A DNA stretch of 64,000 nt from Pseudooceanicola algae. Lineage in GTDB: Bacteria > Pseudomonadota > Alphaproteobacteria > Rhodobacterales > Rhodobacteraceae. Location: the NCBI RefSeq assembly GCF_003590145.2, contig NZ_CP060436.1:2609001-2673000 (forward strand), written 5' to 3'. Below the pieces are notes generated by a model. That model was not told where the DNA came from and made no database searches. It saw only the letters and a list, made by a program, of their open reading frames with translations. This document shows positions 33,159 through 42,763 of this stretch, piece after piece. The first letter of the stretch is position 1, and each line of letters begins with the position of its first letter. The position numbers and the translations under genes are program-made.

Positions 33159-34376
33159 CTAGCCGAGGATGTTGTGCTCCGGGCCATAGGGGTAACCGGT
33201 GATGTTTTCGGCACCCTCTTCGGTGATGATCAGGATGTCGTGTTCGCGGTAGCCCCCCGCGCCCGGCGTGCCTTCGGGCAGGGTCAGCATCGGTTCCATC
33301 GAGATCACCATTCCCGGTTGCAGCACCGTGTCGATGTCTTCGCGCAGTTCCAGCCCGGCTTCGCGCCCGTAGTAATGGGACAGGACGCCGAAGCTGTGGC
33401 CATAGCCGAAGGTCCGGTATTGCAGCAGGTCCTGTTCAGCCAGGAAAGCATTCACCCCGGCGGTGACACCGGCGCAGGAGGCGCCCGGTTTCAGCAGCGA
33501 CATGCCCAGATCGTGGGCCGCGACATTGGCCTCCCAGATCTTGCGCGCGGCGGGATCGGGCTCGCCAAGGAACAGGGTGCGTTCCAGCGCCGTGTAATAG
33601 CCCGAGATCATCGGGAAGGTGTTCAGCGACAGGATATCCCCCACCGCCAGCTTGCGGGCGGTGACCGGGTTATGGGCGCCATCGGTGTTCAGTCCGGATT
33701 GGAACCAGACCCAGGTGTCGCGGTATTCGGCATCGGGGAAGGCCTCGGCGATCGCCAGTTCCATCGCGTTGCGCCCCGCCATGGCCACGTCGATTTCGCG
33801 GGTGCCTTCGCGGATTGCCGCGCGGATGGCATAGCCGCCGATATCGGCGATACGCGCGCCTTCGCGGATCAGGGCGATTTCCGCCGGGCTCTTGAACATG
33901 CGTTGGCGCATCGTGGCCGGGGCCATGTCGAGCATCGCCAGCGGATCGAGGAATTCTTCGGCCAGGTCGCGTTGAGTCAGCGTCAGGTGATCGCCCTCGT
34001 AGCCGAGCACCTTGCCCTTGCCTGCCACGTGAGCCACGGCGCGCCAGAAGTTGTTTCGCGACCAGTCGGTATAGGTCAGGCTGTCGGTGGCGCTGCGCCG
34101 CCAGGGCTGGCCCGCGTCGATCCCGGCCGAGATCGTCACCGCCTTGTCTTCGGTCACCACCAGCGCATAGGGGCGTCCGAAGCTGCAATAGAGGAAGCCC
34201 GAATAATAGGCGATGTTCTGCATCGAGGTCAGGACGGTGGCGGTGACGCCCGCCTCTTCCATCGCGTAGCGCAGCCCGTCGAGGCGGGTTTCGTATTCTT
34301 CGGCACTGAAGGGCAGCGCGGTCCTGGCGCCATTATGCATCGGGTGGAAGGCGGGGCGGATCGGGGTATCGGTCAT
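33159..34376 (-). CDS. Creatinase (creatine amidinohydrolase), M24 fold
   Basis: A 405-residue protein of the creatinase/prolidase fold. It is close to true creatinases along its length: the segments SGFLYCSFGRPYALVVTED, AVTISAGIDAGQPWRR, DTWVWFQSGLNTDGAHNP, LSLNTFPMISGYYTALERTL, FGYGHSFGVLSHYYGREAG and GAGGYREHDILI are all creatinase-like. Metal ligands of the aminopeptidase branch are replaced, as in creatinase. It would hydrolyse creatine to sarcosine and urea. ATG 34376 sits behind a near-perfect AAGGAGGTCACC. It diverges from the P1-peptidase gene; no creatininase, sarcosine oxidase or urease genes are in the window. Confidence 0.9.
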   Translation of the reverse strand: MTDTPIRPAFHPMHNGARTALPFSAEEYETRLDGLRYAMEEAGVTATVLTSMQNIAYYSGFLYCSFGRPYALVVTEDKAVTISAGIDAGQPWRRSATDSLTYTDWSRNNFWRAVAHVAGKGKVLGYEGDHLTLTQRDLAEEFLDPLAMLDMAPATMRQRMFKSPAEIALIREGARIADIGGYAIRAAIREGTREIDVAMAGRNAMELAIAEAFPDAEYRDTWVWFQSGLNTDGAHNPVTARKLAVGDILSLNTFPMISGYYTALERTLFLGEPDPAARKIWEANVAAHDLGMSLLKPGASCAGVTAGVNAFLAEQDLLQYRTFGYGHSFGVLSHYYGREAGLELREDIDTVLQPGMVISMEPMLTLPEGTPGAGGYREHDILIITEEGAENITGYPYGPEHNILG

Positions 34377-34565
34377 GGTGACCTCCTTCGCAAGAGGTCC
34401 CGGCGTACAGGACGGCAATGGCCCGCTCGGGTGTCGGGGGCGCACCCCCGCAAGCACTGACCGAGTCGCGACGCCATCGCCCGGGCCGCTTCCTGTCTTG
34501 CCCATCGCGCGGGTTCTGGCAAGATGCCACCGTCGGCGCCCGCAAGGCCCGGCCAGGGAGACAAC

Positions 34566-35597
34566 ATGACTGCCAATCAAATACGCCCCTGGGGGCCCGG
34601 CCCGCGCAACGCGATTACCGATGTGGCGGGGCTGATGGTCGGCCAGGCCTCGGACGCACGGGTGAAATCCGGTGTCACGGTGCTGAGCGCCGATGCCCCC
34701 TTTACCGCCGCCGTCCACGTCATGGGCGGCGCGCCGGGGACCCGGGAAACCGATCTGCTGGCCTCTGACAAGACCGTGCAGAAGGTCGATGCCCTGGTGC
34801 TGTCGGGTGGCTCGGCCTATGGGCTGGACGCTGCGGGCGGGGTCACGGATGCGCTGCGGGCCGCGGGCCGCGGCTATCGCGCCGGGCCGGTGCGGGTGCC
34901 CATCGTGCCGGCGGCGATCCTGTTCGATCTGCTGAACGGGGGCGACAAGGACTGGATTACCAACCCCTACAAGGCGCTTGGTCAGACCGCTTACGAGGCC
35001 CTCGGCGAGACGGTCGAGATCGGATCCGTCGGGGCCGGGACCGGGGCCTTCACCGCCGGATTGAAGGGCGGGCTGGGCACTGCCTCGGTCACCCTGCCCT
35101 CGGGCCATGTGGTGGGCGCGCTGGTTGCGGTCAATGCCCTTGGCACGGCGACCGTCGGGGCGGGGCCGCATTTCTGGGCCGCCCCCTGGGAGCTGGGCAC
35201 GGAATTCGGCGGGCGCGGCGTGGCGCAGGATTTCCCCGAGCCGCATGAGCCGCTTACCAAGATGACGATGCTGGAACGCATGGCCCTGCGCGGCAATACC
35301 ACCATCGGGATCGTTGCCACCGATGCCGATCTTTCCCAGGCGCAATGCACCCGGCTGGCGACCGCGGCCCACGATGGCTTTGCCCGCGCGCTGGTGCCCA
35401 GCCATACCCCCGCCGATGGCGACCTGATCTTTGCCGCCGCGACCGGCGCCAAACCCCTGCGGGACGCCGAGGCCGATGCGCTGATCCTGTGTCATGCCGC
35501 CGCCACGGTGATGGCGCGGGCGATCTCGCGCGGGGTTCATGCCGCGCGTCCCGCAGCCGAGGATCCCTTTCCCTGCTGGCAGGACCGCTTTGGCTGA
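34566..35597 (+). CDS. P1 (DmpA/BapA-type) self-processing aminopeptidase
   Basis: A 343-residue protein of the S58 DmpA family, an Ntn-like fold that activates itself by cleavage. Typical segments are NAITDVAGLMVGQAS near the N-terminus, VDALVLSGGSAYGLDAAGGV, GSVGAGTGAFTAGLKGGLGT and the processing region LRGNTTIGIVATDAD, where cleavage between N244 and T245 would free a threonine nucleophile. Family members cleave N-terminal D- or beta-amino acids from peptides or amides. GGGAGA lies shortly before ATG 34566. Divergent from creatinase and 108 bases ahead of an aldehyde dehydrogenase. Confidence 0.9.
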   Translation: MTANQIRPWGPGPRNAITDVAGLMVGQASDARVKSGVTVLSADAPFTAAVHVMGGAPGTRETDLLASDKTVQKVDALVLSGGSAYGLDAAGGVTDALRAAGRGYRAGPVRVPIVPAAILFDLLNGGDKDWITNPYKALGQTAYEALGETVEIGSVGAGTGAFTAGLKGGLGTASVTLPSGHVVGALVAVNALGTATVGAGPHFWAAPWELGTEFGGRGVAQDFPEPHEPLTKMTMLERMALRGNTTIGIVATDADLSQAQCTRLATAAHDGFARALVPSHTPADGDLIFAAATGAKPLRDAEADALILCHAAATVMARAISRGVHAARPAAEDPFPCWQDRFG

Positions 35598-35705
35598 ACC
35601 CTTCTGGCGGCGGGTGCCGGGGCTGGACCCTGCGCCGGTATCGGGGCTGGCATTCCGGTCGGAATCCCTTACATCTTCTGCATGGTATTCCGAGGGAGGC
35701 ACTAC

Positions 35706-37181
35706 ATGCTGGACACTGCAACCAATCTGAAATCGCTGCTCAAGGACCCCTCTCTGCTGGTCGACAAGGCCTATGTGGCAGGCGAATGGGTCGAGGGCGA
35801 CGACGGCACCTTCGAGGTCACCAACCCGGCGCGGGGCGATGTGATCGCCAATGTGGCGGACCTGAGCCGGGCGCAGATCGGCCAGGCCATCGATGCCGCC
35901 TACAGCGCTCAAAAGGACTGGGCCAGCTGGACCGGCAAGGAACGCGCCCAGGTCCTGCGCAAGTGGTTCGACCTGATGATGGCGGCGCAGGAGGATCTGG
36001 GGATCATCCTGACCGCCGAACAGGGCAAGCCGCTGGCCGAGGCCAAGGGCGAGATCGCCTATGGCGCAAGCTTTATCGAATTCTTCGCCGAAGAGGCCAA
36101 GCGCGTCTACGGCGAGACCATTCCCGGCCACCAGCGCGACAAGCGCATCACCGTGATCAAGCAGCCCATCGGTGTCGCCGCCAGCATCACGCCGTGGAAT
36201 TTCCCCAATGCGATGATCACCCGCAAGGCCGCGCCCGCGCTGGCCGCAGGCTGCGCCTTTGTCGGGCGGCCCGCCTCGGAAACCCCGCTGTCGGCGCTGG
36301 CGCTTGCCGTGCTGGCGGAACGGGCGGGTATCCCGAAGGGGGTCTTTTCGATCCTGCCGAGCGCCTCGGCCTCGGAAGTCGGCAAGGAATTCTGCGAGAA
36401 TGAGAAGGTGCGCAAGCTGACCTTCACCGGCTCGACCCCCGTGGGGCGGACGCTGCTGCGGCAGGCGGCGGATCAGGTGATGAAATGCTCGATGGAGCTG
36501 GGCGGCAATGCGCCCTTCATCGTCTTTGATGACGCGGATCTGGACGCAGCCGTGGAAGGCGCGATCATGTGCAAGTTCCGCAACAACGGTCAGACCTGCG
36601 TCTGTGCCAACCGGATCTACGTGCAGGCCGGAGTCTATGACGCCTTTGCCGAAAAGCTGAAGCTGCGCGTGGCCGAGATGAAGGTCGGGGACGGCCTGGA
36701 AGAGGGCACGGAGCTGGGCCCGCTGATCACCGCCAAGGCGGTCGAGAAGGTCCAGGAACATATCCGCGACGCCAAGGCCAAGGGCGGCAAGGTGATCCTG
36801 GGCGGCGAGGCGCAGGATCTGTCGGGCACCTTCTTTGCCCCGACCATCGTGACCGGCGCCACGAAGGAGATGCTGTTCTCGACCGACGAGACCTTCGGCC
36901 CGCTGGCGCCGCTGTTCAGGTTCGAGGACGAGGACGAAGTGATCGATCTGGCCAACGACACGATTTTCGGCCTTGCCAGCTATTTCTACGCCAAGGATCT
37001 GAGCCGGGTCTACAAGGTCGCCGAAGCGCTGGAATACGGGATCGTGGGGGTCAACACGGGCATCATCTCGACCGAGATGGCACCCTTTGGCGGGGTCAAG
37101 CAATCGGGCCTTGGCCGCGAAGGCAGCCACCACGGGATCGAAGATTACCTCGAGATGAAATACATCTGCATGTCTGTCTGA
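35706..37181 (+). CDS. gabD: Succinate-semialdehyde dehydrogenase, NAD(P)-dependent
   Basis: A 491-residue aldehyde dehydrogenase. The cofactor region is ITPWNFPNAM, the catalytic Glu is in MELGGNAPFIVFDDADLD and the catalytic Cys in NNGQTCVCANR. The C-terminal MAPFGGVKQSGLGREGS is the SSADH/GabD signature. One oddity: the usual lysine of the KPA motif is arginine here (VGRPASETPLSA), which may affect cofactor choice. ATG 35706 follows GGAGG by 7 bases. It would oxidise succinate semialdehyde from GABA or related amines to succinate. Confidence 0.92.
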   Translation: MLDTATNLKSLLKDPSLLVDKAYVAGEWVEGDDGTFEVTNPARGDVIANVADLSRAQIGQAIDAAYSAQKDWASWTGKERAQVLRKWFDLMMAAQEDLGIILTAEQGKPLAEAKGEIAYGASFIEFFAEEAKRVYGETIPGHQRDKRITVIKQPIGVAASITPWNFPNAMITRKAAPALAAGCAFVGRPASETPLSALALAVLAERAGIPKGVFSILPSASASEVGKEFCENEKVRKLTFTGSTPVGRTLLRQAADQVMKCSMELGGNAPFIVFDDADLDAAVEGAIMCKFRNNGQTCVCANRIYVQAGVYDAFAEKLKLRVAEMKVGDGLEEGTELGPLITAKAVEKVQEHIRDAKAKGGKVILGGEAQDLSGTFFAPTIVTGATKEMLFSTDETFGPLAPLFRFEDEDEVIDLANDTIFGLASYFYAKDLSRVYKVAEALEYGIVGVNTGIISTEMAPFGGVKQSGLGREGSHHGIEDYLEMKYICMSV

Positions 37182-37206
37182 GACCATCGGGCATGAGTGA
37201 CAAGCG

Positions 37207-37235
37207 AAGGGCCGGGGGAAATCCCCGGCCCTTTT
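37207..37235 (+). terminator. Rho-independent terminator after gabD
   Basis: AAGGGCCGGGG ... CCCCGGCCCTT forms an 11-bp stem with a short loop, followed by TTG. It starts 26 bases after the gabD stop. Confidence 0.88.
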
Positions 37236-37283
37236 GCCATTGTCGGTTTCGTCAGGTCTCGGTCTGTTCGGGCGACCACCATT

Positions 37284-37341
37284 TGGGGCTCTGCCCCGCC
37301 TCCCTGCGGGAGGCTCCCCGGGATATTTGGAACAGGGAAAC
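37284..37341. repeat. Gene-end element with 26-base sequence repeated at 40.8 kb
   Basis: GGGGC-TCT-GCCCC and a second GC hairpin (CCTCCCTGCGGGAGG), then CCCCGGGATATTTGGAACAG and six more bases (37316-37341). The last 26 bases recur exactly, inverted, at 40767-40792. It lies between the convergent gabD and GlsB-type genes. Confidence 0.8.
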
Positions 37342-37375
37342 TTGGGGCTAGAGCGCGAAACGGAGCGTGACTCGA

Positions 37376-37627
37376 TCAGGCGCGGCGCAGCATGCGGGCG
37401 CCGGCGATCAAGATGCAGGCACCGAGGATACCGACCACGAGCTGACCGATCCAGCCGCCGAGTGTTGCACCGAGCAGGGTGACGAGCAGGAAGTTCATCA
37501 GGAGCGCGCCGACGATGCCGAGCACGATGTTCAGGATCAGGCTGTGATCCGATTTCATGATCTTTTCCGCGATCCAGCCCGCGAGGGCCCCTACGATGAT
37601 GGCGGCGAGCCAACCTAGTCCTTGCAT
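37376..37627 (-). CDS. GlsB/YeaQ/YmgE-family membrane protein
   Basis: An 83-residue protein made of three hydrophobic segments rich in glycine: GWLAAIIVGALAGWIAEKIM, ILNIVLGIVGALLMNFLL and GQLVVGILGACILIAGARM. This is the transglycosylase-associated (GlsB/YeaQ/YmgE) family, often induced by envelope or acid stress. Its function is not established. It is a single gene. Confidence 0.92.
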   Translation of the reverse strand: MQGLGWLAAIIVGALAGWIAEKIMKSDHSLILNIVLGIVGALLMNFLLVTLLGATLGGWIGQLVVGILGACILIAGARMLRRA

Positions 37628-37682
37628 TGCGTATCTCCTGTTTTGGAGCGCGCCGAGGCGCGCTTATGCAAGCCTAACAGGG

Positions 37683-37720
37683 AAAAGGCCCCGGCGGTTC
37701 CGAAACCACCGGGGCCTTTT
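37683..37720 (-). terminator. Rho-independent terminator after dapD
   Basis: Long stem of AAAAGGCCCCGGTGGTT against AACCGCCGGGGCCTTTT with one mismatch, ending in T residues on the minus strand, 26 bases after the dapD stop. Confidence 0.9.
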
Positions 37721-37745
37721 GCAGATTTCAGCAATGCGGGCGCGG

Positions 37746-38573
37746 TCAGTCGCGCAGCAATTCGTTGACGCCGGTTTTCGACCGGGTGCGTTCGTCGACC
37801 CGTTTGACGATCACCGCGCAGTAGAGGTTCACGCCGTTCTTGGACGGCATGGTGCCCGAGACGACGACGGAATAGGGCGGGACCTCGCCGTAGGTGACTT
37901 CGCCGGTTTCGCGGTCGACGATCTTGGTCGACTGGCCGATGTAGACGCCCATGCCGAGGACCGAGCCTTCGCGGACGATGACGCCTTCGACCACTTCGGA
38001 GCGCGCGCCGATGAAGCAATTGTCCTCGATGATGGTCGGGCCGGCCTGCATGGGCTCCAGCACGCCACCGATGCCGACGCCGCCGGACAGGTGGACGTTC
38101 TTGCCGATCTGCGCGCAGGAGCCGACGGTGGCCCAGGCATCGACCATGGTGCCGCTGTCGACATAGGCGCCGAGGTTCACGAAGCTGGGCATCAGCACCA
38201 CGCCGGGCGCGATGAAGGCGGATTTGCGCACCACGCAGTTTGGCACGGCGCGGAAGCCGGCGGTCTTGAAGTCCTCGGCGCCCCAGCCCTTGAACTTGCT
38301 GTCGACCTTGTCCCACCAGGTGCCGTCCTGGGGACCGCCGGTCTGGATCTCCATGTCCTTCAGGCGGAAGCCCAGCAGCACGGCCTTCTTGGCCCACTGG
38401 TTGACGAACCATGTGCCGTCGGCCTGTTTCTCGGCGACGCGCAGGGTGCCTCCGTCCAGCGCGGCCAGCGTGGTTTCGATGGCGTCGCGGGTTTCGCCGG
38501 TGGTGGCGGGCGTGATCGTGTCACGCGCCTCCCAGGCGGCTTCGATGGCGGCTTCAAGCTGGGCGTTCGACAT
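37746..38573 (-). CDS. dapD: Tetrahydrodipicolinate N-succinyltransferase DapD
   Basis: A 275-residue enzyme of lysine/DAP synthesis by the succinylase route. The N-terminal helical domain starts [18 protein letters not shown]; the C-terminal left-handed beta-helix has hexapeptide repeats ([54 protein letters not shown]). The family feature [18 protein letters not shown] is present. ATG 38573 has AGGAG 8 bases upstream and gives the standard length; longer open frame upstream is not coding. The partner dapE lies 4.2 kb away on the other strand. Confidence 0.96.
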   Translation of the reverse strand: MSNAQLEAAIEAAWEARDTITPATTGETRDAIETTLAALDGGTLRVAEKQADGTWFVNQWAKKAVLLGFRLKDMEIQTGGPQDGTWWDKVDSKFKGWGAEDFKTAGFRAVPNCVVRKSAFIAPGVVLMPSFVNLGAYVDSGTMVDAWATVGSCAQIGKNVHLSGGVGIGGVLEPMQAGPTIIEDNCFIGARSEVVEGVIVREGSVLGMGVYIGQSTKIVDRETGEVTYGEVPPYSVVVSGTMPSKNGVNLYCAVIVKRVDERTRSKTGVNELLRD

Positions 38574-38729
38574 CTGCGGGCTCCTGTCGGTCATATCCTT
38601 GTGACGCGCCAGATAGCCCGCTTGCCGCCCGTTCGCAATCACCAAGGGCCCGAGGCACCCCACCGGCCCGCAATGGACAATGGCCGCGCCGCCTGCCATC
38701 ACTTGCCGGTCACGACCGGAAAGAACCCC

Positions 38730-39566
38730 ATGCAGGACGACGACCACCAGAACCGCTTTCGCCAGAGCCGCGAAGATCGCGAGACCCAGCGCCAGCAACC
38801 GCATACTCCCCAGACCGTCTCGCCCAGCTACCGCCTGGCCTTCACGGACGAGGATTTCCTCTGCCGCGACGACCTGCGACCAGTGCGCCTGCAGCTGGAG
38901 CTGCTGAAGCCGCAGCTGGCCATGGACGAGGCCGGGATCGAAAGCACGGTGGTCCTGTTCGGCGGCGCGCGGATCCGCGAGAACCCGACCGGAAGCGGCA
39001 TCGACAGCCTGTCGCATTTCTACGACGAGGCACGGGAATTCGCCCGCCGGGTAACCGAACATTCGCAGGCCTCGGGCGGCAAGCGATGGGTCATCGCCAC
39101 CGGCGGCGGCCCCGGTGTGATGGAGGCGGGCAACCGCGGCGCTTCGGATGCGGGCGGGCGGTCGCTTGGCCTCAACATCGTTTTGCCGCATGAACAGGCG
39201 CCCAACGCCTATGTCACGCCCGAGCTATGCTTCAACTTCCACTATTTCGCCATCCGCAAGATGCACTTCCTGATGCGCGCCCGCGCCATCTGCGTCTTTC
39301 CCGGCGGCTTCGGCACCCTGGACGAAACCTTCGAGGCGATCACCCTGATCCAGACCGGCCGGATGGAGCAGGTGCCGATCCTGCTCTTCGGTCGCGCCTT
39401 CTGGGACAAGGTAGTGAATTTCGACGCCCTGGCCGAAATGGGCACGATTTCTGCCGCGGATCTCGACCTGTTCCGCTTTGTCGAAACCGCTGACGAGGCC
39501 ATCGAGGCCATCAAGACCTGGCCCGGCACCGGCGAAAAACGCCAGCATATTCCCGGCCGCACCTGA
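38730..39566 (+). CDS. LOG-family nucleotide phosphoribohydrolase
   Basis: A 278-residue protein of the LOG/TIGR00730 family. It has the Rossmann motif [18 protein letters not shown] and the second signature [20 protein letters not shown]. Members release free bases from nucleoside 5'-monophosphates (cytokinin activation in plants and bacteria; purine monophosphate cleavage elsewhere). The N-terminal 40 residues are polar and low in conservation. ATG 38730 is chosen because the much longer open frame upstream runs antisense through dapD. Its stop overlaps the next ATG as TGATG. Confidence 0.92.
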   Translation: MQDDDHQNRFRQSREDRETQRQQPHTPQTVSPSYRLAFTDEDFLCRDDLRPVRLQLELLKPQLAMDEAGIESTVVLFGGARIRENPTGSGIDSLSHFYDEAREFARRVTEHSQASGGKRWVIATGGGPGVMEAGNRGASDAGGRSLGLNIVLPHEQAPNAYVTPELCFNFHYFAIRKMHFLMRARAICVFPGGFGTLDETFEAITLIQTGRMEQVPILLFGRAFWDKVVNFDALAEMGTISAADLDLFRFVETADEAIEAIKTWPGTGEKRQHIPGRT

Positions 39567-40759
39567 TGCCAGGGGTGACGACCCTGGTGCGGGTTCTGGT
39601 GATCTTCGTCGCCGGGCTCGGCGCCTCGGGGCAATTCGCCAAGATCGCGGTGCTCTTCCCGGCCTGGGCGGCAGCCTATCCGCAGGCCGGGGCGGGGCTT
39701 GGCTTCCTGCTGTCACTGATCTCGCTGCTCGGGGTCGTGCTGGGGCTGGTCGCGGGCATGGTGGTAGCCCGCGCAGGCTTTCGCCGCGCGCTGATCTGGT
39801 CGCTGCTGCTGGGTGCGCTGCTCTCGGGGCTGGAATCTCTGATGCCCCCGCTGCCGGTCATGATGGGCCTGCGCGCCATGGAAGGCCTGTCCCACCTTGT
39901 CCTGGTGGTGGCCTGCCCGACGATGATGGCCGAAATTACCTCGGACCGCGCCCGCCCCCTGGCCATGACCCTGTGGAGCACCTATTTCGGCGTTTCCTTC
40001 GTGTTGTTCGCTCTTGCCGGGCCGCCGCTACTGTCCCTGGCGGGCATCCCGGCGGTGCTGCTGGCCCATGCCGGATGGATGTTGGCCATGGCGCTGCTGG
40101 TGCGGATCGCCCTGCCCGATGACCGGGCCACGGCGCAGACCGATGGCACCACGGCTCACCCTGGCGCGCCGCTCTCGCTTGGGCTGGTGCTGAAACGTCA
40201 TGCGCAGGCCTATAGCTCGCCCTTCATTGCGGCACCCGGCATCGGCTGGTTCTGCTATGCGGTCAGCTATGTCGCCTACCTGACCGTGATCCCGCCCTTT
40301 CTGCCCGAAGCCTACCGCACGACCCTGATCGCGATCCTGCCGATCCTGGGCATCCTGGTCTCGCTCACCCTCAGTGCCGCACTGCTGCGGCGGCTTTCGG
40401 CGGTCACGGTGGCGGTGATGGGCTTCGCCGGTGCGGCGCTCTCGCTGCTCTGCCTCGCCGCCTGGCCGGGCGCGGCCTGGCCTTCGGTGGCCCTGTTCTG
40501 CACCATGGGACTGATGCAAAGCGGTGGCTTCGCCTCGGTGCCACAGATCAACCACGCGCTCGCCGACCGCGCGCTGTCGAATGGCAGCCTCGCCCAGATG
40601 GGCAATCTCGGCAACCTCATCGGCACCCCGGTCCTGCTCGCCCTGACGGCCAGCTTCGGCCAGTCCGGCCTCATCTGGTTCGGCCTATGCGCCTATGGCG
40701 CTGGCATCGTCACCCACCTCATCGCCGCCCGCATGCGCGCCCGCCGCCAAATGGCCTGA
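39566..40759 (+). CDS. MFS transporter, CynX/NimT-like
   Basis: A 397-residue permease with 12 hydrophobic helices. After the second helix the MFS signature area reads GMVVARAGFRRALIW. Other features are GLRAMEGLSHLVLVVACP and a C-terminal pair of helices ending HLIAARMRAR. The substrate is not predictable. Its ATG overlaps the LOG stop (TGATG), so the two are co-translated and the transporter may carry a base, nucleoside or related compound. Confidence 0.88.
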   Translation: MPGVTTLVRVLVIFVAGLGASGQFAKIAVLFPAWAAAYPQAGAGLGFLLSLISLLGVVLGLVAGMVVARAGFRRALIWSLLLGALLSGLESLMPPLPVMMGLRAMEGLSHLVLVVACPTMMAEITSDRARPLAMTLWSTYFGVSFVLFALAGPPLLSLAGIPAVLLAHAGWMLAMALLVRIALPDDRATAQTDGTTAHPGAPLSLGLVLKRHAQAYSSPFIAAPGIGWFCYAVSYVAYLTVIPPFLPEAYRTTLIAILPILGILVSLTLSAALLRRLSAVTVAVMGFAGAALSLLCLAAWPGAAWPSVALFCTMGLMQSGGFASVPQINHALADRALSNGSLAQMGNLGNLIGTPVLLALTASFGQSGLIWFGLCAYGAGIVTHLIAARMRARRQMA

Positions 40760-40766
40760 CTCAAAG

Positions 40767-40825
40767 GTTTCCCTGTTCCAAATATCCCGGGGGAGCGCGC
40801 AGCGCGGGGGCAGAGCCCCCCACGC
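40767..40825. repeat. Gene-end element, inverted copy of the 37.3-kb repeat
   Basis: GTTTCCCTGTTCCAAATATC and six more bases (40767-40792) are the exact reverse complement of 37316-37341, followed by GCGC-AGC-GCG and GGGGGC-AGA-GCCCCC hairpins. It starts 8 bases after the MFS stop and lies before the convergent DUF2235 stop. Confidence 0.8.
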
Positions 40826-40841
40826 TCCCTGCAAACGCCGA

Positions 40842-42062
40842 TTACCCAACCGACACCCCTTCGTCCTGCACGACCTCCTCCGCAGGGACCGAAGCCGCCC
40901 CCAGATCCCCCGGCAGGTTGGGCGGGCGGTATTCGGGGCGCTGCCGCATCCGCTCCGCCACCGAAGGGTGGAATGCCGCGCCGTCCGGGATTGGGCGATA
41001 AGCGCCAAGGGGGAAAGTCATCCCCAGCACCCGTCGCCCCGGCGTGGCGGCGTCACGGCCGAAGCTCGGGAACACCTCAAGGATCCACCATGGCCAGCTC
41101 AGGGACACATGCTGATCGGCGCCCGCAACGGGGGGCACGTACTTGCTGTCCTCACCGGTACCCAGCACGATTGCATTCACCGTCCGCGTGTTGAACGCCA
41201 GCCCCAGCGCGGCGGTTTCCCGGATCAGCCAGTCCAGCGGCAGTTTGCCCAGCTGGCTTTCCGCCTCCGGGTAACCGCCGCCGATATCGCCATGCACCCC
41301 GGCAAACCACAGCTCCTTCACATCCTGCGGTTCACCGGACCCCGGCGGGGCGAAGGGCTTGCGATATTCCCGTTCCTCGCCCCACAGACGCGCGTGATAC
41401 ATGCAGCGTCGCTCGTCGATCGCGACCGCATGGCGCAGCGCCCGGACCGAAGGATTGTTGTTCGAATAGGCATGCGAGGCCAGCCGAGGACCAAAGCGCC
41501 CCGGTTCGATCACCGAGGCCACAGTGTCCATCAGTCCCATGCCCTCGATCGACACCCTTTGGGGCTGCAGCGCGCGCTCGTGCAGGCGGATCTCGGCAAA
41601 GGCCGCGTCTCCGCTGCGCTCGCCGATGGCCTTGTAGGCGCGATAGGCGTAATCCAGCAGGTTGAACTGCACCGGGCGGATCAGTCCGAAGGCATGGACG
41701 AACCCGGCCAGCACCCGCGCCGCATAGGCGCCGCGCGAAAAGCCGAAGATCCAGATCCGGTCGCTGTCCCGGTTTCCGTCGGCATCCTTTTCGCCATGCT
41801 CGTAGGTCTCGCACAGAAACCGGTAGGCCTCTTTCACGTTCTGATCCATGCCGTGGCCGGTCGCCATGCCCCAGACCTCGCTGATCTTGCGGCGCACCCG
41901 CGACCAGGCATTGGCATCCCCGAAGGTCCCGACACCGGGATCGTACCAGACGACCTGGCTGTCCCCCTTGGCAAGACAACCGTAAAGCCGCAGCACGTTC
42001 GACCGCTTGCGCGCGATCTCGTTCGATGTCCCGTCCAGCAGGATAACGATATCCTTCGCCAA
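40842..42062 (-). CDS. DUF2235 alpha/beta hydrolase (phospholipase-like)
   Basis: A 406-residue protein of DUF2235, a family that includes type VI lipase effectors and housekeeping hydrolases. It begins [20 protein letters not shown], has the nucleophile elbow [15 protein letters not shown] and [13 protein letters not shown], which likely holds the acid or histidine region. Start is uncertain: TTG 42062 is preferred because the bases just before it, AGAGGGAGAGGG, form the ribosome site, and the protein then starts at the conserved core; GTG 42089 would place that site inside the gene. No type VI secretion genes are nearby. Converges with the MFS gene. Confidence 0.87.
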   Translation of the reverse strand: MAKDIVILLDGTSNEIARKRSNVLRLYGCLAKGDSQVVWYDPGVGTFGDANAWSRVRRKISEVWGMATGHGMDQNVKEAYRFLCETYEHGEKDADGNRDSDRIWIFGFSRGAYAARVLAGFVHAFGLIRPVQFNLLDYAYRAYKAIGERSGDAAFAEIRLHERALQPQRVSIEGMGLMDTVASVIEPGRFGPRLASHAYSNNNPSVRALRHAVAIDERRCMYHARLWGEEREYRKPFAPPGSGEPQDVKELWFAGVHGDIGGGYPEAESQLGKLPLDWLIRETAALGLAFNTRTVNAIVLGTGEDSKYVPPVAGADQHVSLSWPWWILEVFPSFGRDAATPGRRVLGMTFPLGAYRPIPDGAAFHPSVAERMRQRPEYRPPNLPGDLGAASVPAEEVVQDEGVSVG

Positions 42063-42233
42063 ATGCCCTCTCCCTCTGCCGACCCGCACCGCGCGGCTTC
42101 CCTTGGGTCAAGACCCTAGCACAGAAACCCCGTGCGGGAATCCCCCTGTCGCGCCCCGGCGCAGCGGCCTTTACTCGCCCGCGCCTTTCTGACAGGCACC
42201 GCGGAGGCACAGGATCACGGCGCGGAGGCCGCA

Positions 42234-42623
42234 ATGGGCAAGGACAGCAAGGCAAACGGCGACAAGCCCGCAAAGCGGCAGCAGGTCTATACGCTGCTGG
42301 TCGAGGTCGGGCGCAAATCCGGCGACGGCCTGCCCGACAAGAGCACCGGCGCCGCACTGATGTGCTATGCCTCGGGGATCGACGAAGCCGAAGCGGTGCG
42401 CGAAACCGTGGCGATCCTGAAACAGGCCGACCTCGCGCCGCTGGATGTCTCGGGCTATGGCACGCTGGAGGAACGGCTGGCCGAAGGCCACGACATTCCG
42501 GACGAGGAACGCGCGCTGATGGGGCGTGCGCTGGACGAAAATTCCGTCATCGTGGCGCAGATGACCCCCTTCTACGACGACCCTGCCAAGCGTCGCGACG
42601 CCGAAGACGGCCACGAAAACTGA
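42234..42623 (+). CDS. Conserved hypothetical protein, 129 residues
   Basis: A soluble protein with a Lys-rich start ([16 protein letters not shown]) and an alpha/beta body: [37 protein letters not shown] and [27 protein letters not shown] lies 5 bases before ATG 42234. It is on its own between the divergent DUF2235 gene and dapE. I know similar Rhodobacterales proteins only as hypothetical; no catalytic motif is seen. Confidence 0.8.
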   Translation: MGKDSKANGDKPAKRQQVYTLLVEVGRKSGDGLPDKSTGAALMCYASGIDEAEAVRETVAILKQADLAPLDVSGYGTLEERLAEGHDIPDEERALMGRALDENSVIVAQMTPFYDDPAKRRDAEDGHEN

Positions 42624-42763
42624 CGCCGCGACGGCGCGGCCCTGTCGCGGCGCATCCACGCCGGTCCCGTCTATTGAACATTGCACAGGCCACGAAAACC
42701 TGTAGCCATGCGGGCTCTGTTGTCGCGCCTCAGGGGCGTGACCCCCAGCCAGCAGGAGCCCCG

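Noticed and set aside
34377-37613. Minus-strand extension of the creatinase frame over 3 kb
   Set aside because: It is antisense to the P1 peptidase and gabD genes; creatinase starts at 34376 behind an excellent ribosome site.
37557-38729. Upstream extension of the LOG-family frame
   Set aside because: It runs antisense through dapD; the conserved LOG protein begins at 38730.
40842-42062. DUF2235 protein as a type VI secretion effector with immunity gene
   Set aside because: No VgrG, PAAR, adaptor or typical immunity gene is adjacent; the neighbouring 129-residue protein is divergent and soluble without export signals.
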